Shown: positions 9,929 to 19,400, counted from the stretch's first letter. The stretch: DNA of 32,380 bases from Nitrosotalea sp. (GCA_025449485.1 JANWJG010000056.1:1-32380); one strand, 5' to 3'. A program made the numbers and translations. The notes: generated by a model from the letters alone, not told the origin.

Positions 9929-12372
9929 TAATAAATTCAATAGAGTTAGAAAACATTAGAAGTTATGATAAAGAGAAAATAGAATTCCCTAGAGGCATAA
10001 CATTATTTGAGGGAGATATTGGTTCAGGAAAATCAACCATTTTGATGGGAATAGAATTTGCATTATTCGGATTAGGATCACAAAAACCAGAAGCATTACT
10101 CTCAAAAAAAGCAAACGATGGTTCCGTAGTCCTTAATTTTGAGGCAAATGGGCAAAAGTGTGAGGTAAAGCGCACACTAAAGAGAAAAGGAGATGCATTG
10201 AATCAGGACCCAAAAAACACATACCTGAAGATAAATGATGAATTGGAACCTCTCTCACCTACAGAATTAAAACAAAAAGTGTTGCAAATTCTTAACTTTA
10301 ACGAGCCTGGAGACTCACGTTCAGAGAGTCGTATCTACAGATATGCAATATTTACACCACAAGAAGAGATGAAACAGATTCTGTTTAATTCTGAAAGAAG
10401 ACTAGAGACAATAAGAAAAGCATTTGGTGTTGAAGATTATAAGATAGCAGTAGAGAATTCAAAGGAAATTCTTAGAGTCCTACATGGAAAAATCAACATC
10501 TTCAAAGAACGATTCAAAGATATAAACAATTACGAATTAGAGTTGAAAAACTCCAAAGAAAATATTCATAAAATTGAAAACATCATCAAAGAAACAGAGA
10601 CGCAAGAAAAAGAGTTAAAAAATCAGAGAAAAAAAATACACGATGAACTTGAAACAATTAGAGAAAAAATACTAGAGCAAAGAGAGCTATTAACAAACAA
10701 AGACAATATCAAAAAACAAATTGAAGAAAAAATTGATGAAAAGAAAAAGATTTCAAATCAAATAAAACAAACAACAGAGGAATTAGAAGATTTTAAAGAA
10801 GAGTTTGAGAGCCAGAAAAGCATTTCAAAACCAACTATCAAGAGTGTGGAAGAGATTAATGCAAAAATTAAAGAATTTTCCGAGATAAATAATTCAATTA
10901 ACAGATTAGAATTTCAAGTAATTTCACACTCTGATGTAATAAAGAAAATACGTGTAAAGATTGGAAAACTTTCTGAATCAACCACAGAATCATTGAACAT
11001 GCAATTAAAAACGATCAAAGAAGATAGAACAGAATATCAAACGAATGTCAATGATCTTCAAAAAGGATTAAAGATGAAACAAAAAGAAGAATCAAAGTTA
11101 GAAGCAGATAAAGAAAAATACGAAAATGACATTCAAAACACATCCAAACTTGGTGCAAAATGTCCTTACTGTGAGCACGAATTAACAAAAGATCATGTAC
11201 AAAAATTAGAAAAAGAACGAAGACAGTCACTATTAGACACAAAAGGCAAATTAGAAAAAGTATCAAAAGAACGTGACGAATTAGAGTCAGAAATATCAAA
11301 ACTTGAGAAGATCATTTTGGAGTCAGATACTAAGATTAGAACCATAGAAAACGCAATTCCAGATCTTGAAAATCTCACTTTAACAATCAGAAAGTTGGAT
11401 GAGATCGAGAAGGAACTAAAACAGACAAGAGACAAAAACATAATTCCTGACGACAAGGGCCTGCCAAAACTAGGCATGCATGACAAACCTATTGAATATT
11501 TCACAGCATTAAAAGAGGCTCTTTTAGAATATCAAAATGCAGAAGTTAGCATAACAAATATTGAAAAAAACATGAAAAAATCAATGAACGCAATACAGCA
11601 GTATGAAGATGATCTTAAAACAAGAACGAATCAGATAACAAAATTAGAAGAAAGATTGACAGAAATTTCAGGTAAATTAAAAATGTTTGACGGAATCAAA
11701 GAACAGAGTTTAGATTTACAGGGCCAGGAGGAAAGATTAGATCTAGAAATAAAAGAACTTTCAAATATCATTTCAAGAAACAACGAAAAAATGGAAAATG
11801 AAAAAACCACAGTTAAAGAATGTAATGAAAAAATATCAGAATCTGAAAAATGGAAAAACATTCACAAAAAATATTTAAATTATCATGTGTGGTTAGATGA
11901 GTTTTTCATTCCATCCGTAGACAAAATAGAGAAGCAGGTGCTTTTATCAATACAACAAAGATTTAATGAAATTTACCATAGATGGTATTCAATTTTAATT
12001 GATGATCCTACAAAGGAATCCAGGATTGATGAGAACTTTACTCCTATCATAGAACAAGATGGATATGAGCAAGATGTGGGATTTTTGAGCGGTGGAGAAA
12101 AGACAAGCATCGCACTTGCATACAGATTGACTTTGAATTCTCTCATGAGACAAGAATCAGACAGCATGAAATCAAACCTACTCATTTTAGACGAACCAAC
12201 AGACGGATTCAGTAAAACACAACTTGCCAAGGTCAAGACATTACTTTTAGAATTAAAGTCTCAACAAATTATTTTGGTATCACATGAAAAAGAACTTGAG
12301 ACATACGTAGACAACATATTTCACATAAGCAAAAGTTCAGGAATATCAAAAGTCACTAGATTGAATAATTAG
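9925..12372 (+). CDS. rad50: DNA double-strand break repair ATPase Rad50
   Basis: Walker A FEGDIGSGKSTILMGIEFALFG, zinc-hook AKCPYCEHELT, signature LSGGEKTSIALAYRL, Walker B NLLILDEPTDGFSK, long coiled coil. Confidence 0.97.
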   Translation: MIINSIELENIRSYDKEKIEFPRGITLFEGDIGSGKSTILMGIEFALFGLGSQKPEALLSKKANDGSVVLNFEANGQKCEVKRTLKRKGDALNQDPKNTYLKINDELEPLSPTELKQKVLQILNFNEPGDSRSESRIYRYAIFTPQEEMKQILFNSERRLETIRKAFGVEDYKIAVENSKEILRVLHGKINIFKERFKDINNYELELKNSKENIHKIENIIKETETQEKELKNQRKKIHDELETIREKILEQRELLTNKDNIKKQIEEKIDEKKKISNQIKQTTEELEDFKEEFESQKSISKPTIKSVEEINAKIKEFSEINNSINRLEFQVISHSDVIKKIRVKIGKLSESTTESLNMQLKTIKEDRTEYQTNVNDLQKGLKMKQKEESKLEADKEKYENDIQNTSKLGAKCPYCEHELTKDHVQKLEKERRQSLLDTKGKLEKVSKERDELESEISKLEKIILESDTKIRTIENAIPDLENLTLTIRKLDEIEKELKQTRDKNIIPDDKGLPKLGMHDKPIEYFTALKEALLEYQNAEVSITNIEKNMKKSMNAIQQYEDDLKTRTNQITKLEERLTEISGKLKMFDGIKEQSLDLQGQEERLDLEIKELSNIISRNNEKMENEKTTVKECNEKISESEKWKNIHKKYLNYHVWLDEFFIPSVDKIEKQVLLSIQQRFNEIYHRWYSILIDDPTKESRIDENFTPIIEQDGYEQDVGFLSGGEKTSIALAYRLTLNSLMRQESDSMKSNLLILDEPTDGFSKTQLAKVKTLLLELKSQQIILVSHEKELETYVDNIFHISKSSGISKVTRLNN

Positions 12373-12381
12373 AGATAAGAA

Positions 12382-12891
12382 TTAGCCGCCAGTCATCTTG
12401 GCAAATTTTTCATTCTTGCTGAGGCTTTCCATGAATTTCAAGTTGGATAATGCGACCACGGCAGAGTCCCTTACTTGTTCACTCGAGTCTTCAAGTGCTC
12501 TCTGTAGTGTTTCCTTTGCATCTTGAGACCCAATCACTCCTAGTGCAACAGCCGCCTCGTGTCTTACAAATAGGCTAGGGTCATTTCGTGTTGCATCCTC
12601 TAGCGGTTTTATGCCACTTCGTAGGCACATCTGTCCTAAAGAGAATGCCGCCTCGTGTCTTACCAATTCATTAGAGTCATTTTTTAAAACACTTGCAACA
12701 TGTGGAACAACATCTTCTCCGCCCATATCCACAAGAATACAGACTGCCCTGCATCGTATAACAAAATCTTGGTCATTTAACAATCCAACAAAGTATTCCT
12801 TGTCTTTTTTTTCATATTTTTCTTCCATCTCAGACAAGAGTTCAAGACGTCCTGTTGGTATGACTTCCATGAAATTGATTTCTACCATCAA
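12382..12891 (-). CDS. HEAT-repeat protein (PBS lyase-type repeats)
   Basis: Repeating VRHEAAFSLGQM / VRHEAAVALGVIGSQDAKETLQRALEDSSEQVRDSAVVAL. Confidence 0.82.
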   Translation of the reverse strand: MMVEINFMEVIPTGRLELLSEMEEKYEKKDKEYFVGLLNDQDFVIRCRAVCILVDMGGEDVVPHVASVLKNDSNELVRHEAAFSLGQMCLRSGIKPLEDATRNDPSLFVRHEAAVALGVIGSQDAKETLQRALEDSSEQVRDSAVVALSNLKFMESLSKNEKFAKMTGG

Positions 12892-12940
12892 TATTTAGTC
12901 GTTATTGACGTTTATCACAAGTAATAGTTTACTATGATTC

Positions 12941-12964
12941 TTGTTTTGTAGTGTCACAAAACAA
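12941..12964. repeat. Perfect inverted repeat TTGTTTTG-TAGTGTCA-CAAAACAA between the HEAT-repeat gene and the upstream minus-strand ORF
   Basis: 8-bp arms at 12941-12948 and 12957-12964, 8-nt loop; 6 nt beyond the stop codon of the 12970-13431 minus-strand ORF. Confidence 0.6.
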
Positions 12965-12969
12965 TGGTT

Positions 12970-13431
12970 TTACAAAGACAGGTTCTTCTTTTCCACTCTA
13001 GAATGTAAATGCATGTTGCTTTTTGCAAAGTGCTTTTGGATTACATCTTCTGATACAAGCAACTTGTCAGTGTACAAGTAAACATTTCCAGTAAACTTGA
13101 ATTCTGACAAATCAAGTGATTTTTTAGCCCCCGTTTCATTTCCTACACTTGCCTCGACTGTTTTTTGTAGCTCTGCCAAAAATTTCTCTACCAGGTCAGG
13201 AAGCTGTACATACTCGTTACTCAGATCTGGTATTATCACTCCAATATGCTGATGTTTTTTAGCAGTATCGTGGATTGCCATTATTCTGAATTTCTTGTTA
13301 TTTTTTACCTCGCCTGTCTTTTTGTCAGTTAGAACAAACTCCCAATCTGCATGAATTCTAGAACATTGTGGAAACTCACTTTCTATCTTTGTGGTCATGA
13401 TACCAAAGACGTCCATCTTTTTAGAGTGCAT
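12970..13431 (-). CDS. Conserved-looking protein of unknown function
   Basis: 153-aa ORF, soluble, no recognised motif; intact and well spaced between neighbours. Confidence 0.65.
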   Translation of the reverse strand: MHSKKMDVFGIMTTKIESEFPQCSRIHADWEFVLTDKKTGEVKNNKKFRIMAIHDTAKKHQHIGVIIPDLSNEYVQLPDLVEKFLAELQKTVEASVGNETGAKKSLDLSEFKFTGNVYLYTDKLLVSEDVIQKHFAKSNMHLHSRVEKKNLSL

Positions 13432-13493
13432 CTAGGAACAATAAGAAAAACTGGCTCTTTATGTCTAATGCTAGATTTGAAAAAATTTGAGAG

Positions 13494-14222
13494 TTACTTG
13501 TTGACTGCATACTGTTCTGGCAGGTCAACTAGAATCAATTCCGTTGGCACCTCGGCCCTAATTACCACATTGCCTTCTTTAGATATCATTGCAGCATCCC
13601 TTGTCTGCATGGTATCATTTCCTAGTTTTATTTTACCATCTATTACAAACAAGTATGATTTTCTTCCAGGTCCCAACTTGTGTTCCACTTGACCCTGTGG
13701 AGTAAGTGTTGCCAAGTAAAAGGAGGCATCTTGGTGTATGTGTAATGCATCAGGATTTGGACTATTTTCAGATACCACTACTGGTACGAGTTTGTTTGTC
13801 CTGTCTTTTTTTGTAAACTTTTTTTGTTCCCAAGATGGTGCAAGTCCTTTTTTATTTGCAAATACCCACATTTGCAAAAGCCGCAATGGTTTTTCTTTTG
13901 AATGGTTTGATTCTGCATGCATTATTCCAGAGCCTGCAGTCATCCTTTGGACCTCTCCGGGATATATCACACCTTGATTTCCTTGGTCGTCTTTGTGTTC
14001 TAGTTCACCATCTATGACATAAGTTATGATCTCCATGTCCCGATGAGGATGAAAGTCAAATCCAGTACCAGGTTGTATTTCATCATCATTGAATACTCGC
14101 AGCGGTCCAAAGTTCATCTTCTCAAGATTCTGGTACTCGGCAAATGAGAAATGATGGAACGTTGTAAGCCAATCAGTCTCGTTGCGATAGTGCTCGTCTG
14201 CCCGTATTATTTTGGCATTCAT
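13494..14222 (-). CDS. Pirin family protein (bicupin)
   Basis: FGPLRVFNDDEIQPGTGFDFHPHRDMEIITYVIDGELEHKDDQGNQGVIYPGEVQRMTAGSGIMHAESN: canonical pirin HxH...E...H signature. Confidence 0.94.
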   Translation of the reverse strand: MNAKIIRADEHYRNETDWLTTFHHFSFAEYQNLEKMNFGPLRVFNDDEIQPGTGFDFHPHRDMEIITYVIDGELEHKDDQGNQGVIYPGEVQRMTAGSGIMHAESNHSKEKPLRLLQMWVFANKKGLAPSWEQKKFTKKDRTNKLVPVVVSENSPNPDALHIHQDASFYLATLTPQGQVEHKLGPGRKSYLFVIDGKIKLGNDTMQTRDAAMISKEGNVVIRAEVPTELILVDLPEQYAVNK

Positions 14223-15160
14223 TTTGTTTCCAAGTCCATTTTCTTTTTGAACACCTTGGACACATTGCGTATCGTCACGGTGCTTATACCTGATGCCTTG
14301 GCAATCTTGTCCTGTGTAGCGCTCTCACCATTCATCATCCCTGATAGAAATAGTGCAGCAGATGCAAGTGACACAGGGTTTTTTCCATCTGCAATGCCTT
14401 TTTTCTTGGCCATCTCAACGATATCAAGTGCATCTCTTTGTGCCTTTTCACTGAGGCCTACAGAGGTGCCAATCTTGGACACTAGTTCAGATGGGTTCAA
14501 CGAATCCACCTGTAACTCAAGTGCCTTGACAAATACCCTATAGTGCCTTGAGAGATTCTTGAAGGATATGTTTCCAGCACTTGATACATCCTGTAAAGTT
14601 CTTGGTACGCCTGATTCCCTGCATGCAATATACAGTGCAGAAAGTATCATACCAGAAATTGTTCTTCCACGAATTATATTTTTGGTCAGTGCTTTTCTAT
14701 ACAGATATGCCGCGCGTTCAACTATTGCATCAGAGACATCAAGTTTTGGTTGGATTGCACCCATGATGACAAATGCAGAGCGCAGATTTCTTTCAGCAGA
14801 GCTTGACTTGCTTCTATTGTCCCAAGTTCTCAGTCTGTTGAAGGTATACTTCATGTATGTCGATATTGAATTTCCAGATGCATCACGATCAGTATTTCCA
14901 ATTACAGTTGACAAACCCTTGTCATGAATTGACAGTGCGGAGCCAAGCCCAGTTCGTGTGCTGTTATTGTAATCTTCTGCGGAAAGTGATTTCTGATCTG
15001 GTCCAGAGTCCTCTACCTTGTCTGCAAGAATCATTCCACATCTTGCACATACAATCTCGCCGCGAATGTTATCAGTCACAAGTGGTCCATGTGACTCACC
15101 TTCGTGCAAGTATGTCTTGCTTTTTTCAAATACTAATTTCTGTTGTTTAGTAGATATCAT
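14219..15160 (-). CDS. tfb: Transcription initiation factor TFB (TFIIB homologue); ORF track start 15181, ATG at 15160 preferred
   Basis: Zinc-ribbon-like RGEIVCARCGMILADKVEDSGPDQ, B-finger-like region, two cyclin folds (RAAYLYRKALTKNIIRGRTISGMILSALYIACRESGVPRTLQDVS; AIADGK NPVSLASAALFLSG; SGISTVTIRNVSKVF). Confidence 0.94.
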   Translation of the reverse strand: MISTKQQKLVFEKSKTYLHEGESHGPLVTDNIRGEIVCARCGMILADKVEDSGPDQKSLSAEDYNNSTRTGLGSALSIHDKGLSTVIGNTDRDASGNSISTYMKYTFNRLRTWDNRSKSSSAERNLRSAFVIMGAIQPKLDVSDAIVERAAYLYRKALTKNIIRGRTISGMILSALYIACRESGVPRTLQDVSSAGNISFKNLSRHYRVFVKALELQVDSLNPSELVSKIGTSVGLSEKAQRDALDIVEMAKKKGIADGKNPVSLASAALFLSGMMNGESATQDKIAKASGISTVTIRNVSKVFKKKMDLETK

Positions 15161-15177
15161 TTGTATATCTAATATAC
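15161..15177. promoter_or_regulatory. Palindromic operator candidate TT-GTATAT-CTA-ATATAC abutting the TFB start codon
   Basis: 15-bp inverted repeat (15163-15177); 17-nt identical copy at 15738-15754; TATA-like TTTAAATA (minus strand) lies about 25-35 nt upstream of the TFB ATG. Confidence 0.65.
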
Positions 15178-15272
15178 ACAAGATAGTATTTAAAATGTAT
15201 AGTGAAGTTATAGATATCAGATTAACTTTTGTAAAGTCATTTTCAGGTTTTTAATTAACGGACAGGCAGGAT

Positions 15273-15692
15273 TCATACAGCCTCGATAGGCTTGGAATAG
15301 ATCTCTTTTAGGACTCGCGGTTTTCCGTCCTTGAATACATCCTTGGAACAATACTGCATTGAGAAAGCAGCCATGGATTCAAGTACGGGGTTTAGCGCTA
15401 GCCCCTTTTTTGTGATAACGTACTCTATCTTGACTGGCGTTCCAGCATAGATTCGCTTCTCAATTATGCCGTTTTTTTCCATTTCCCGCAATCGTGCAGA
15501 CAAGGTCTTGGGGTTTATCCCTTCTACAGAATCCAGGAACTGGTTGAATCTACTCTGCCCAAGCTTTGTCATGTTGCGTAAAATGTGTACCGTGAATTTT
15601 TTTCCAATAATTTTAAAAGTATTATCAATAGGACATGCCTTTAACGAGTCAAGCAAAACTTTGCATTCTTCTTCTTTCAACTTACCATACAC
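15273..15692 (-). CDS. HxlR-family winged-helix transcriptional regulator
   Basis: CPIDNTFKIIGKKFTVHILRNMTKLGQSRFNQFLDSVEGINPKTLSARLREMEKNGIIEKRIY...VEYVITKKG: classic HxlR fold signature. Confidence 0.92.
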   Translation of the reverse strand: MYGKLKEEECKVLLDSLKACPIDNTFKIIGKKFTVHILRNMTKLGQSRFNQFLDSVEGINPKTLSARLREMEKNGIIEKRIYAGTPVKIEYVITKKGLALNPVLESMAAFSMQYCSKDVFKDGKPRVLKEIYSKPIEAV

Positions 15693-15737
15693 TCACTTGA
15701 TAACTGTAATATCACTTTCTAATTTATAAGCTTACCT

Positions 15738-15754
15738 TTGTATATCTAATATAC
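15738..15754. promoter_or_regulatory. Second copy of the palindromic operator candidate TTGTATATCTAATATAC, upstream of the HxlR gene and of micro-ORF 15763-15849
   Basis: 17/17 identical to 15161-15177; next to TATA-like TTATAAG at about 15723-15730. Confidence 0.65.
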
Positions 15755-15762
15755 GAAATAAC

Positions 15763-15849
15763 ATGACATCCCATACACAACACAAACACCAATGGACGGT
15801 CAGATCAAACCATTGGCAATGCGATACATGTGGAAAGACATACGGATAA
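15763..15849 (+). CDS. Possible 28-aa micro-protein with one CxxC (MTSHTQHKHQWTVRSNHWQCDTCGKTYG)
   Basis: ATG-to-TAA read directly; starts 8 nt after the palindrome; CDTCGK knuckle plus His residues; too short for the supplied ORF track. Confidence 0.35.
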   Translation: MTSHTQHKHQWTVRSNHWQCDTCGKTYG

Positions 15850-15863
15850 CCTTTCCCACTTTT

Positions 15864-15986
15864 TTATTCAAGCGGTCTTGACTTGTAACAATCAGAACAA
15901 ATCTCAACTGTCTTACCGTGCTTTTTTGAATAATGTGCACCAAGTTCTCGATGTAAACGACACAGAAAACAGAGTCCAAAATTCAT
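15864..15986 (-). CDS. Small protein with two CxxC knuckles (zinc-ribbon-like); ATG at 15986 preferred over ORF track 16058
   Basis: MNFGLCFLCRLHRELGAHYSKKHGKTVEICSDCYKSRPLE, CxxC-x23-CxxC. Confidence 0.5.
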   Translation of the reverse strand: MNFGLCFLCRLHRELGAHYSKKHGKTVEICSDCYKSRPLE

Positions 15987-16029
15987 GTAATGGTATTGAT
16001 ACCGTTCGTAATAGATTTTTTGTATGATG

Positions 16030-16485
16030 TTATATTTTGAGCCTGTTTGTAAAAGCAAACATGGTAATAACTATAACAAGTGATACTCCAAACATCGGCA
16101 TTACAATAGGACCAAATTCAGGAACTGTTGCAGTCACTGTCTTTGTTTGTGTCACAACAAAACCATTAATTTTGGTACTTGCAACTATGTTAAAATCTCC
16201 AGATGTGGCAGTTGACGGAATCTTGAAGGACAGTGCAAAATTGCCATTTTGATCAGACTGGACAGTCCTGATCAATATCAGGTTTCCAGACGAGTCTTTT
16301 ATCTGCAAGGCAACCAATGCATTTGACTGTCCTGTTACGGTGCCACTCAATTGAACCGTATCTCCAGGTAGGTAATTTGCCTTGTTTGTAGCAAGTACAA
16401 TTGACTGTTCCTCCTGAGCAAACGAGTCCAAGACTCCAGACAGTGCAAGTAATAGTACTGCGCCAAAAAGCAGAAATCTGTCCAT
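16030..16485 (-). CDS. Small secreted MG2-like-domain protein with PEFG-CTERM surface-anchoring signal; ATG at 16485 preferred over ORF track 16614
   Basis: Signal peptide MDRFLLFGAVLLLALSGVLDSFAQE; NYLPGDTVQLSGTVTG...GNFALSFKIP; C-terminus VPEFGPIVMPMFGVSLVIVITMFAFTNRLKI. Confidence 0.88.
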   Translation of the reverse strand: MDRFLLFGAVLLLALSGVLDSFAQEEQSIVLATNKANYLPGDTVQLSGTVTGQSNALVALQIKDSSGNLILIRTVQSDQNGNFALSFKIPSTATSGDFNIVASTKINGFVVTQTKTVTATVPEFGPIVMPMFGVSLVIVITMFAFTNRLKI

Positions 16486-16492
16486 GTTTTTT

Positions 16493-19400
16493 CTATGAGA
16501 GGCCGACAAAGTATGATTGTTCATGGGATTGCGATGTTCCACCCTTTGTTGGCCAATCACTAAATACATTTGCATAAACACTAGCAAGTCCAGTTCCAGA
16601 CTGGGATGAAACATAATATGGAAGAACCACTTCAGATTGTCCTGGACTTATCGTATACTGTGCAGATGCAGTGCCAAGGCTGCTTACATCTGAATCAAAG
16701 ATGTTCACTGTAACAAGAGATTGTGTGTGTACATCAGATGCAAGTACTACTTTGACATACCCCATCTGCCCCCTCTGGATTAGAGATACTGGGTTTCCTT
16801 GTTGGTCAGTTGGCTGTACTGATAAGATTGCTACTCCATTTACTCCAGTAGAATTATTTTCAATGTCAGAAATACATGGGTTTACACCATTTACAACAGT
16901 GAGCTGTCCCTTGATGTCAAAGCAAGACTGGATTCTGCTGTCCGCAAGTCCAGATGCAACATTTAGTTCATTGTTTAGGCTTACCATCTGTCCGTGGTTT
17001 ATCGTAGCATACTTGTAAAATGTTGCAAGCGCTTGGCCTAGGCTTCCTCCATTGTCAATGACAGAACGCATTGCAGTATTTGCAACTGTAACTCTTTGTT
17101 TCATGAAATTAAATTCGCTTTGGAATACAGAATGAGTTCTGTTATCATCTACGGTTGTAAGAAAGTTGGAATATGCTACATCTGGTGTGGTAGACGTACT
17201 TGCCACTGCAAGTGTAGTAAGGTCTTGCTTGAGTTGATTTGCTGCTGACTGTCTTTGTTGTAGAACTAACTGTTGGTCAAGTTTTGCCGCAGTCTGGTTT
17301 CCTATTATGTTTGCAACCTGTCTCTTTGATACCTCAATCTCTTGCAAGATTTTCATTGCTAGTGGGTTGTTTTGAAGGTCAGGTCCTGCCAAGGTTGTAA
17401 ATTGGCTAGGATCAATTTTGGTTGCATTTACCTGAGTTCCAGTACTTTTTCCAGCAGCATCAAGACTGGCAAGATCTACATTTACCAAGCCTACTGATTT
17501 TGTATTCGCATTCTGTCCAGTACTGTTTTCATAAGCAAGTGCCAAAAGATGAGCTTGTGTAGGACTCATGAATAACATGGAATCATTTTGTATCACAACA
17601 CCAAGTGTGACTTGGGCCTTGTCATTTGTCATTGCAGTGGATGAAATACCTCCAATTCCAGTCAGTCCACTGGATGTACTACTGCAGCTGTGTGGTTGTG
17701 GTGGCACATATGATGCTGGAAGTACAGTCAGGTCTTGGAGGTCTGCTGCAAGACAAGATTCTGCAGTAAGCGGCGTTCCACCAGCATTTGGCCAGTCTGA
17801 ATATACATCAGTGTAAACATTTGCCAATCCCACTTGAACATTTGATGGAATGAAAAATGACAGAGTCATTTGAGATGTTCCAGAATTTACAATTGACTTG
17901 ATCGAAGTTGTTCCAAGGCTACTTTGGTTTGCGTCAAAGAGATTAAGTGTCAAGAGTGCAGGCATCTTCTCTCCAGATGAGATTGAAACTTTGACAAATC
18001 CATTCTGACCTTTTGGCAAAATTGAGACAGGGTTTCCCTGCTGGTTTGTAATTTGTACAGAATCAATAGAAACACCATGTGATTTTATTACATTAAATTC
18101 AGTAGAGTTGGCATAATTTTTACCATAAACATTTGCAGTTACAATATCTTGGTAGACGCCAGTCTGATACGTATTAGGTATCTTGAATTGCATCAAGCCA
18201 GTTCCATTTTCGTCGGTGGTTATTGTTCTTGAAATTATATTATCACCACTTGGATTTGACACCCCTACAGCAACGCTCTGTAGACTCAGGCCTGGCAAAT
18301 TCACAGAAAGTGTAACTACGTCACCATATGCATAGTATGACTGGTCTGTATTCAAAGAAAGTGAAGATGGAAGTGCAATTACAGTAGATGTTGAGGTTCC
18401 AGAGCTTATCGAATGAGAACTATCCCCTCCATAGGTTGCAGTAATTGTAACCGCATTAGTAGAACCTGTAGGTGCAGTATAGTATACCGAACATGTGTCA
18501 GATGACAGGGTACAAGAAGCTTGATCGAATGTGCCACCAGCATTACCATCACTCCAAGATACATACCCAGTTACAACTGAAGCAATGGAAGAATCAGCAA
18601 GTGTTGCAGTAAGCTGTACTTTTGACCCTTGGGCCATCGTAACAGCGTTTGGTGTCACAGTTGTTGTAGTGTTATGTTGAGATGCTATTGCCAGGTCAGA
18701 TGCGCCAGTACTGCCAGAATAATCATTGTTTGGAGCAAAGGTGGCAGTAATTGTTACCAAGTTCGGAGTATGTACAGAGGGATAGTATGTTACGACACAG
18801 CTACCAGATGAAAGCGTACAAGAAGATGGGTTAAATGCTCCACCAACGTTTCCATCACCCCAGGTTACAGTTCCAGTAGGAATTGTTTGAGAGTTTGTAG
18901 TCACAGTGGCAGTAAATTGTGTTGGAGACCCGATAGTCACTTTTGCAGGATTAGGAGAGACAATTGTACTAGTGTTTGGCAAAAGGTTTGCCATTAGAGT
19001 GAATGTTCCATCACTTTTTGAAAATGGCCAGTCGCTGTTATAGTGTGCATTTACAGATATGCTGCCCGCATAGTTGGCAGGCGAAGTATATGTCACAGCA
19101 CATGTGGCAGATGAAAGTGTACAAGTGTTTGGATTGAATGTGCCCCCAATGTTTCCATCACTCCAGGATATGGTTCCCGTGGGAGTAAGTGGAGAACTAA
19201 AAGTATCTGCAAGTGTTGCTGTCAATTGTACCTGAGATCCTTGTTTCACAGATGATGCACTTGATGTTACTGTAGTTGTAATATTGTGAAATACTGTAGA
19301 TGTCAGACTAGCTGTTGCAGAGCTGCTAGTGTGTGCACTGTCCCCACCGTAGCTACCAGTTATTGTTATGGTTCCGCTATAATCTGTAGGAGGAGTGTAT

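Noticed and set aside
14151-15254. Several plus-strand ORFs (130, 122, 97 and 78 aa) opposite TFB
   Set aside because: Antisense shadow of a strongly coding TFB gene.
16671-17816. Plus-strand ORFs opposite the surface protein
   Set aside because: Antisense frames in a Thr/Ser-rich gene, no conserved features.
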